Positions 59,925 through 64,000 of a stretch of 64,000 nt of DNA are shown one piece after another. The notes beneath the pieces are model-generated. The model searched no databases. It was given only the letters and a program-made list of their open reading frames with translations, and was not told the origin of the DNA. Each line of letters opens with the position of its first letter. The first letter of the stretch is position 1. The stretch comes from Streptomyces hyderabadensis (GTDB lineage Bacteria > Actinomycetota > Actinomycetes > Streptomycetales > Streptomycetaceae), in NCBI RefSeq assembly GCF_020404845.1, contig NZ_JAIOJZ010000017.1:62001-126000 (forward strand), written 5' to 3'. The position numbers and the translations under genes are program-made.

Positions 59925-60366
59925 ACAGGAAGCAACGTCGACGCCCCTGCACTCCGTATCCGTAGCCGGAGTCGTCGTGCGCGAAGACGGCCGCCTCCTG
60001 GCCATCCGCCGAGCCGACAACGGCACCTGGGAACTCCCCGGAGGCGTACTCGAACTCAACGAGACCCCAGAGGCCGGCGTAGCCCGCGAAGTCTGGGAAG
60101 AGACAGGCATCCACGTCGAGGTCGACGAACTCACCGGCGTCTACAAGAACACCACCCGAGGCATCGTCGCCCTGGTCTTCCGCTGCAAGCCCTCCGGCGG
60201 CACCGAACGCACCTCAAGCGAGTCCACAGCCGTCTCCTGGCTCACACCCGACGAGGTAAGCGACCGCATGGCCGAGGTCTACGCCATCCGCCTCCTGGAC
60301 GCCCTGGACGGCAACGGCCCCCACGTACGAAGCCACGACGGCAAGCACCTCATCCCAGCGGGATAA
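59914..60366 (+). CDS. Nudix hydrolase (Pif-like)
   Basis: 150 residues. Nudix box GGVLELNETPEAGVAREVWEETGI (GX5EX7REUXEEXGU) at about 47-70; preceding SVAGVVVREDGRLLAIRRAD and following VSWLTPDEVSDRMAE complete the fold. In pSAM2 the Nudix protein Pif prevents redundant transfer between donor cells. ATG 59914 is inside the operator and has no clear ribosome site; ATG 59902, four codons earlier, is the alternative, and the message could be leaderless. Divergent from the repressor. Confidence 0.9.
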   Translation: MSQPQEATSTPLHSVSVAGVVVREDGRLLAIRRADNGTWELPGGVLELNETPEAGVAREVWEETGIHVEVDELTGVYKNTTRGIVALVFRCKPSGGTERTSSESTAVSWLTPDEVSDRMAEVYAIRLLDALDGNGPHVRSHDGKHLIPAG

Positions 60367-60373
60367 GACTTTC

Positions 60374-60498
60374 CCTACTTCATCAAGGCCCACGCACGGC
60401 GCGGGCGCGCGCCGCCTCTACGGCGCGGCCCGCCTCCTGTCTTCGCCCCGGCTGGCCGCGCCCGGCGGCGCGCTCGGCGGCTGCGGGCATGAAGTGGG
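60374..60498. repeat. GC-rich block flanked by inverted repeat
   Basis: CCTACTTCAT (60374-60383) pairs with ATGAAGTGGG (60489-60498), nine of ten bases; in between are many alternating GC runs (GCGCGGGCGCGCGCCGCC). No gene. Confidence 0.5.
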
Positions 60499-60549
60499 GA
60501 GACACCCTCTGTGGCTGGGGCGGTCGGCTCCACGGCTTTAGGCAGCCAC

Positions 60550-60658
60550 TTTGGGGCGAGCCTCTAAGATCTTGGCCCCAACGTCGTGCTTTAACGGGCA
60601 GGTCCACAGACTGCCCGACTCGCCATCAGCTTACGGGGCCAAGATCACTCGCCCCAAA
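60550..60658. repeat. 109-nt palindromic structure with nested stems
   Basis: Outer arms TTTGGGGCGAG (60550-60560) / CTCGCCCCAAA (60648-60658); middle arms GATCTTGGCCCC (60568-60579) / GGGGCCAAGATC (60635-60646); inner arms CGGGCAG (60595-60601) / CTGCCCG (60611-60617). 30 bp of perfect pairing in one extended hairpin. Together with 60374-60498 it fills the 383-bp gap between Nudix and the next gene. Candidates: single-strand origin, transfer locus, structured RNA or MITE. Confidence 0.8.
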
Positions 60659-60749
60659 GCAGCTCCAGCCCAAAGCCGCTCCGCCGACCGTCAGTGCAAC
60701 GATGCGGAACTGGGAGTGGCGGCGAGCAAGATCCGGCAGACTTGGAAAA

Positions 60750-61313
60750 ATGGACGCAGGACTCGCAGCTGTACTTGGCGCCGCCGTGGGCGCTGTCGGC
60801 ACCGGGGGAGCTGGCGTGATAGCCGCGCTCCTCGCCCGTTCGCAGGCTCGCTCACAGATACTCGCAGAGCATGTGCGGCTCATCAGAGAGCCGCGGAAGG
60901 CCACATACGTCGCCTTCGTCGAGGCATGCCGGGAAGAACACGATCGATTGGACAATGCCTGCCAATTGCTGGATTTGCACCTTAATTCCCCGATCGTTGC
61001 AGTGCGCGAGGAGCGCTATGAAGGGGCCCGCAACTTGTACGACGCCTCGACCGAGGCCCGGCGTGCACTCAAGCACCTCGAAGCTCAGGTCTACATCGAG
61101 GGCCCGCCATCGGTGATCTCAGCAGCAGTGGATCTCAGCGCCAGCCTGACAGACTTCAGGCATGAAGTGCTCGACGTAATGGCCCCCGATGCGAGCGGGA
61201 CCATAGAGGCCATGGAAGCGGCTCGAACCGCTTCCTATGAGAAATACCTGGATTTCCTCTATAGGGCTTCCGAAGCCGTGGGTGCAGATGGCCTTCAGAA
61301 GTCACCTAAGTAG
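60750..61313 (+). CDS. Membrane-anchored helical protein of unknown function
   Basis: 187 residues. One N-terminal membrane helix (DAGLAAVLGAAVGAVGTGGAGVIAALLAR), then a long helical, charged cytoplasmic part (RSQILAEHVRLIREPRKATY, VAFVEACREEHDRLDNAC, RRALKHLEAQVYIEG). Coiled-coil-like proteins of this build are widespread single genes in Streptomyces. ATG 60750 fits directly before the helix although only GGA is present upstream. GC and codon bias are somewhat lower than in the chromosome to the left, compatible with acquired DNA. Not a known AICE core gene. Confidence 0.7.
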   Translation: MDAGLAAVLGAAVGAVGTGGAGVIAALLARSQARSQILAEHVRLIREPRKATYVAFVEACREEHDRLDNACQLLDLHLNSPIVAVREERYEGARNLYDASTEARRALKHLEAQVYIEGPPSVISAAVDLSASLTDFRHEVLDVMAPDASGTIEAMEAARTASYEKYLDFLYRASEAVGADGLQKSPK

Positions 61314-61691
61314 GTCCGGTTGAGTGTCCAACCGAGTGACAACACCGATAGATAGCAGCGGACAGCCACTAACAACCACGGACCATCGCCGGGGGCGAAA
61401 GGCGCATACGCTCCAGGTTAGAACGCCACCCAAGTTGCTTCGGGATGAAGAGGTCGTTCGCCATATCGTGCACACGAGCGCCCTCCCGGGCCGTCCTAGG
61501 GCCGTGGAAGGGCGCTCAGCGTTGACCAACGTCGACAGCTGCCGACAGCTCAGCAGCAGGTCACGGCGTTGATCCATAAGGCGGCCGCAGGTCACGGCCG
61601 CGCGTGATCAGTTGTGGCTGTGCAGGAAGCTACAAAACGAGCTGAGAGGAGCCGTATCAAAGCCCTTAAGGAGCGGCCGGCCGCTTCGCTC
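61314..61691. other. 378-bp gap without recognisable gene
   Basis: Lower GC than the surroundings. CAGGTCACGGC is repeated around 61557-61600, and AGCGGCC-GGCCGCT (61672-61685) is a 14-bp palindrome just behind the stop of the small minus-strand gene, a possible terminator. Open frames here lack codon bias and ribosome sites. Confidence 0.5.
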
Positions 61692-61856
61692 TCACAGCTT
61701 GCCGAAGGAAGCCAGTATCAGTAGGCCGAAGACGAGGGCAACGACGAACAGTGTAAGAGCGGTCTTTCTAGCCCATCGGCGCTCGGCCGCACGTCGGTCA
61801 GCATCGTACTGGTGCAGTCCGTGCCTGACCGCCCTCGCGATCTCGTCTTCGTTCAT
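61692..61856 (-). CDS. Small single-helix membrane protein
   Basis: 54 residues. Charged N-terminal part NEDEIARAVRHGLHQYDADR, RAAERRWARK, then one membrane helix TALTLFVVALVFGLLILASF and GKL. ATG 61856 has AGGGG nine bases upstream; ATG 61865 in frame is an alternative. The charged-then-helix layout suggests a C-tail-anchored protein with its N-terminus inside. No family recognised; it stands alone. Confidence 0.55.
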   Translation of the reverse strand: MNEDEIARAVRHGLHQYDADRRAAERRWARKTALTLFVVALVFGLLILASFGKL

Positions 61857-61968
61857 GAGCGACATCCCCTTAGCTCGATGACCAGTGTCCGAACACTACC
61901 GGCGCGCTCAGTGCCGGGCCGTCTCTGGGCCGTGCGAGGCCAGCCGATGCCGACCATGAACGACAGAA

Positions 61969-62002
61969 GCCCACGGCATCTGAACTGGTCAGAGCCGTGG
62001 GC
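61969..62002. terminator. Bidirectional terminator with T-tract
   Basis: GCCCACGGC-A-TCTGA-loop-TCAGA-GCCGTGGGC: 9 + 5 paired bases with one bulge, followed on the plus strand by CTTTGTT. It lies downstream of the minus-strand operon ending at 62094. Confidence 0.75.
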
Positions 62003-62093
62003 CTTTGTTAGGCCCGCCGGTCAGCGGGAGCGGTGACGGGCTTCTGAGCACTGACAGGAGGCCACCCCAGGGACGCCGCCTTGACCGTGTCCT

Positions 62094-62393
62094 TTAGGAC
62101 TGGAGATCGCTCACCGCCAGGAGGTGACCGCGGCTGGTTGCCACGCGGACCACGTCTCGTAGGGCTCGGGTCACTTCGGTCAGCATGAGCCGCAGGTCAT
62201 CGCGGCTGGCGTCCTGGTCGCCGAGGGCTCCCGCGGCCCGCTCCAGAAGATCGGTTGCCATCCCGAACTGTACCGCTTCGATGTTGTCCGCCAGGCGGGA
62301 CATGTAGCCGCCGCTGTCATCGGTGCTCAGGTAGCAGGGCTTGCCGTCCGGGCCCGACCACGGGAGGAGTCGTAGTTCGTTCTGCGGCGTCAT
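62094..62393 (-). CDS. Conserved small helical protein of a GntR operon
   Basis: 99 residues. TPQNELRLLPWSGPDGKPCY, LSTDDSGGYMSRLADNIEAV, then helices FGMATDLLERAAGAL and LRLMLTEVTRALRDVVRVAT. No membrane helix. I recognise the type as a hypothetical protein often seen near GntR genes in Streptomyces, without known role. ATG 62393 overlaps the GntR stop (ATGA). Last gene of the operon; followed by a terminator. Confidence 0.7.
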   Translation of the reverse strand: MTPQNELRLLPWSGPDGKPCYLSTDDSGGYMSRLADNIEAVQFGMATDLLERAAGALGDQDASRDDLRLMLTEVTRALRDVVRVATSRGHLLAVSDLQS

Positions 62394-63133
62394 CTGTGCG
62401 CCTGCCTTTCTTCGATCACGTGGTGGGTGCTGAAGACGGCGTCGACACGATCCCCAGGGAACACCAGTAGTGCCGCCTCAATGACTCGCCCGGTGCTATC
62501 TGCCGCAACGCGAGTGATCGCGAGGACGGCCAAGGTTGTGTTGATCCGCAGGGTCGACGCCTCATCCGGCGTCGGGAGACGGGCGGACACCGTCTCGTGC
62601 ACCTCGGCTGGCGGCGGGTCCGGCACAGAGAAGCTGGCTTCCGCCCACGCCCTTGAGGACCGGTTGCCGAGCGCCGTGGTCGGTGTCAGGTCTCGCGGTA
62701 CGTAGACGCGGGCCAGGCTGTGCGGGGACTCTCCCTCGTAGCTGAGTCGGAGGAATTCGGTCAGTGGACTTCCGACATCCACCTTCAGCAGCGCTGTCAG
62801 GTGCCCCCGCGCGGAAAGTGCCGTAGTGCGCACTGTCACGCGCAGGTCCACGTCTGCGGCAGTTCGAGGATCCAGCGTGCCCCATCCACCGACGTACGTG
62901 ATCTTTCGCAGGGGGCGGCGGACGAAGTTGCCCTTACCGTGGATCTTCTCGACGAGGCCTTCTCCCTGGAGTACGGCGAGGGCGCTTCGCAGTGTGGCCG
63001 TGCTGACCTTGTACCGGTCGGCCAGGGCGGACTCAGACGGAAGCCGTTCGCCGGGTCCGACTCGACCGGTCGTGATCTGGCGTCTCAGGTCGTCAGCGAC
63101 GACGAAGCGGCGAGACGTCATGGACCGCGTCAC
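62390..63133 (-). CDS. GntR/HutC-family regulator
   Basis: 247 residues from GTG 63133. Winged HTH: FVVADDLRRQITTGRVGPGE, PSESALADRYKVSTATLRSA, EGLVEKIHGKGNFVRRP; UTRA domain: LTALLKVDVGSPLTEFLRLS ... VYVPRDLTP ... LAVLAITRVAADSTGRVIEA. GTG 63133 is chosen because it overlaps the previous stop as GTGA; ATG 63121 is a second candidate. Embedded in an operon of small overlapping genes, so it may regulate that operon in response to a small metabolite. Confidence 0.88.
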   Translation of the reverse strand: MTRSMTSRRFVVADDLRRQITTGRVGPGERLPSESALADRYKVSTATLRSALAVLQGEGLVEKIHGKGNFVRRPLRKITYVGGWGTLDPRTAADVDLRVTVRTTALSARGHLTALLKVDVGSPLTEFLRLSYEGESPHSLARVYVPRDLTPTTALGNRSSRAWAEASFSVPDPPPAEVHETVSARLPTPDEASTLRINTTLAVLAITRVAADSTGRVIEAALLVFPGDRVDAVFSTHHVIEERQAHR

Positions 63134-63354
63134 CGCCTTCTCGTCATCCGCACGGCGACGAGCCGGGTCCGCCCGTTCATGGTCAGCAGCTCCCCCGACT
63201 CGAACAGGAGTTGCTTCGCGCCCTGGGGCAACTGAAAGAGGTCGCTCACCCGGCATGCCCGACCGCCGACTTGGATGATGTCGCCCCGCAGAACGGTGGC
63301 TGCCGTGATCTCGACGTTGGATGCCAGCGCACCCCCGGGGGCCCAGTTGCTCAC
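63130..63354 (-). CDS. 74-residue beta-rich small protein
   Basis: SNWAPGGALASNVEITAATV, LRGDIIQVGGRACRVSDLFQ, LPQGAKQLLFESGELLTMNG, RTRLVAVRMTRRR. Short strands with GDIIQVGG resemble small SH3-like or hint-like barrels, but no family is assigned. GTG 63354 overlaps the preceding stop (GTGA) and the stop overlaps the GntR start. It likely works together with its neighbours, since the overlaps couple their translation. Confidence 0.65.
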   Translation of the reverse strand: MSNWAPGGALASNVEITAATVLRGDIIQVGGRACRVSDLFQLPQGAKQLLFESGELLTMNGRTRLVAVRMTRRR

Positions 63355-63554
63355 CGCTTCACCGCCCGTCGCGTGGAGTGGTCCGGCGCGGGGTGGCAGG
63401 GGCAGGCGCACGTCTCGTAGATCACCGGCAGGTCGACCCGCGCAGGAGATGGCGACGCTTCCGTACAGGCTGCGTGAGTGCCAACTCTGCATGCAGTCGA
63501 CCGGTAGGCAGCAGCCCCGATCTCCGATACGTGGAGCTGTTGACGAGGGAGCAT
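63351..63554 (-). CDS. 67-residue cysteine-containing protein
   Basis: LPRQQLHVSEIGAAAYRSTA, CRVGTHAAC, then PARVDLPVIYETCACPCH. Five cysteines and several histidines, in two groups (CRVGTHAAC and CACPCHPAPDH), suggest a zinc or metal site. ATG 63554 overlaps the preceding stop by one base (TGATG). The frame has fewer GC3 codons than typical, which weakens confidence, but the overlaps on both sides favour a real gene. Confidence 0.55.
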   Translation of the reverse strand: MLPRQQLHVSEIGAAAYRSTACRVGTHAACTEASPSPARVDLPVIYETCACPCHPAPDHSTRRAVKR

Positions 63555-63865
63555 CAGCGAGCACCTGCCAGAGCCGAGAATGCCTCAGCCGACAGTCGCG
63601 GCGCCACGACCACCGAGCGCTGACGTGCACGCTGCCGCTCCCAGGCCAACACGTACGGACGGACGAGCACGTTGTCCTCGCCCAGGAGCAGGCGAAGGCG
63701 GTCAGCGGTGTCCGGCATCCACTCCGGGACGGCCGGCGGTTCTACGGCGAGCACGGGAGGCGTCGCCACAGCCGTCCGGGACGACGTTAAGTCTCGGCGG
63801 TGCCTGCCCTTGGGGAAGTACCGCGCTCTGGCGAGCGAGACGGCACGGCGGATACGGTTGAGCAC
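63554..63865 (-). CDS. 103-residue protein of the overlapping operon
   Basis: Arg-rich N-terminus (LNRIRRAVSLARARYFPKGR), Pro/Val middle (PPVLAVEPPAVPEWMPDTAD) and a C-terminal helix (RLRLLLGEDNVLVRPYVLAW, ERQRARQRSVVVAPR). GGAG lies nine bases before GTG 63865. Not recognised. A short gap of 12 bp follows the upstream partial gene. The segment VRPYVLAWERQRARQR is often seen in Streptomyces proteins of unknown function beside regulators. Confidence 0.6.
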   Translation of the reverse strand: MLNRIRRAVSLARARYFPKGRHRRDLTSSRTAVATPPVLAVEPPAVPEWMPDTADRLRLLLGEDNVLVRPYVLAWERQRARQRSVVVAPRLSAEAFSALAGAR

Positions 63866-63877
63866 GCTGCTCAGCTC

Positions 63878-64000
63878 CTATCGCTGATAGCTCGGTCCCC
63901 CGACATCGCCCGTCGTGGGGACCGCTTTGCGTACGACCGCCCAAAGGGTGCGGCCGTTCAAGCTGGTGGCGTGAAGCCCGAATCGATCGGCCTCCGCCAC
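63878..64000 (-). CDS. C-terminal end of an unidentified protein (partial)
   Basis: The last 40 codons of a gene that enters from beyond the window: AEADRFGLHATSLNGRTLW, AVVRKAVPTTGDVGG, PSYQR, then TAG. The stop is followed within 12 bp by the GTG of the next gene, so it heads or continues the same operon. Too short to name. Confidence 0.6.
   Translation of the reverse strand: MAEADRFGLHATSLNGRTLWAVVRKAVPTTGDVGGPSYQR

Larger units (their letters stand above)
52860..60366 (-). mobile_element. pSAM2-like actinomycete integrative and conjugative element (AICE)
   Basis: Order from the tRNA: tyrosine integrase, excisionase, rolling-circle Rep, small spread proteins, mobile-element transfer protein, DUF2637-type protein, FtsK-like tra, SCO3933-like protein, GntR repressor, divergent Nudix. 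This is the pSAM2 plan. Left end lies in the 3' end of tRNA-Arg. The right boundary is not found: no second tRNA 3' copy is visible up to 64000, so the end given is the last clearly element-related gene. Confidence 0.85.

Noticed and set aside
52803-64000. A second copy of the tRNA-Arg 3' end as attR
   Set aside because: Reading through to 64000 I found no repeat of the T arm plus acceptor end; boundary left open.
1-64000. CRISPR array, rRNA, insertion sequence or biosynthetic gene cluster
   Set aside because: No regularly spaced repeats, no rRNA, no transposase and no PKS/NRPS or terpene synthase genes were seen.

Overview
The window is high-GC actinobacterial DNA of Streptomyces type. Codons are strongly GC3-biased, genes start with ATG/GTG/TTG behind GGAGG-like ribosome sites, stop/start overlaps (ATGA, GTGA) are common, and several proteins are Streptomyces-typical (HrdD, SepX/GlpR-like protein, LAXTG surface protein, tricorn homologue). 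Roughly 1-52,800 is chromosomal core/accessory sequence. From the tRNA-Arg at 52,803 onward the sequence is an integrated conjugative element followed by a cluster of small overlapping genes that runs off the window.

Region by region. 1-5,200: a TetR/MMPL pair, then a tricorn protease homologue with a long low-complexity insert. 5,250-9,470: a translationally coupled operon (Baeyer-Villiger-type monooxygenase, alpha/beta hydrolase, short-chain dehydrogenase) divergent from a MerR regulator. 9,487-15,014: exonuclease III, GNAT, an LAXTG surface protein, an NAD-dependent dehydrogenase fused to an NTF2-like domain divergent from a LysR regulator, and tRNA-Ala(CGC). 15,070-21,288: the conserved order sepX/glpR-like, rimJ, mog, moaC, glp/moeA, galU, and divergent 5-formyl-THF cyclo-ligase. 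This links molybdenum-cofactor genes with the actinobacterial Glp-GlpR cell-division module. 21,361-34,300: penicillin-acylase-like hydrolase, cation/proton antiporter, MFS exporter, FmdB zinc ribbon behind a CIRCE-like operator, MTA phosphorylase, RcpC-domain protein, MscL, LtrA, P1-type peptidase and an L,D-transpeptidase lipoprotein. 34,465-44,292: a DUF6227-type protein, the fructose PTS operon (fruR-fruK-fruA), drug exporter with divergent WYL regulator, TetR, and principal-like sigma factor HrdD with a SigR-type promoter. 44,509-52,283: PAT-like acetyltransferase, DODA-type dioxygenase with divergent MarR, TetR-exporter pair, a secreted M6-type metalloprotease and a double-IclR regulator.

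52,803 onward: tRNA-Arg(CCT), then a pSAM2-like actinomycete integrative and conjugative element (AICE) on the minus strand: int, xis, rolling-circle rep, small spread/transfer membrane proteins, FtsK-type tra, an SCO3933-like protein and a GntR (KorSA-like) repressor, with a divergent Nudix (Pif-like) gene. Near-identical operator-like repeats stand before the transfer operon and in the GntR/Nudix intergenic region, which suggests one repressor governs both. No second copy of the tRNA 3' end is visible, so the right end is not located. After a 110-nt palindromic structure and unknown membrane proteins, the window ends in a tightly overlapped minus-strand operon of at least six genes around a second GntR regulator; its function is not recognisable.
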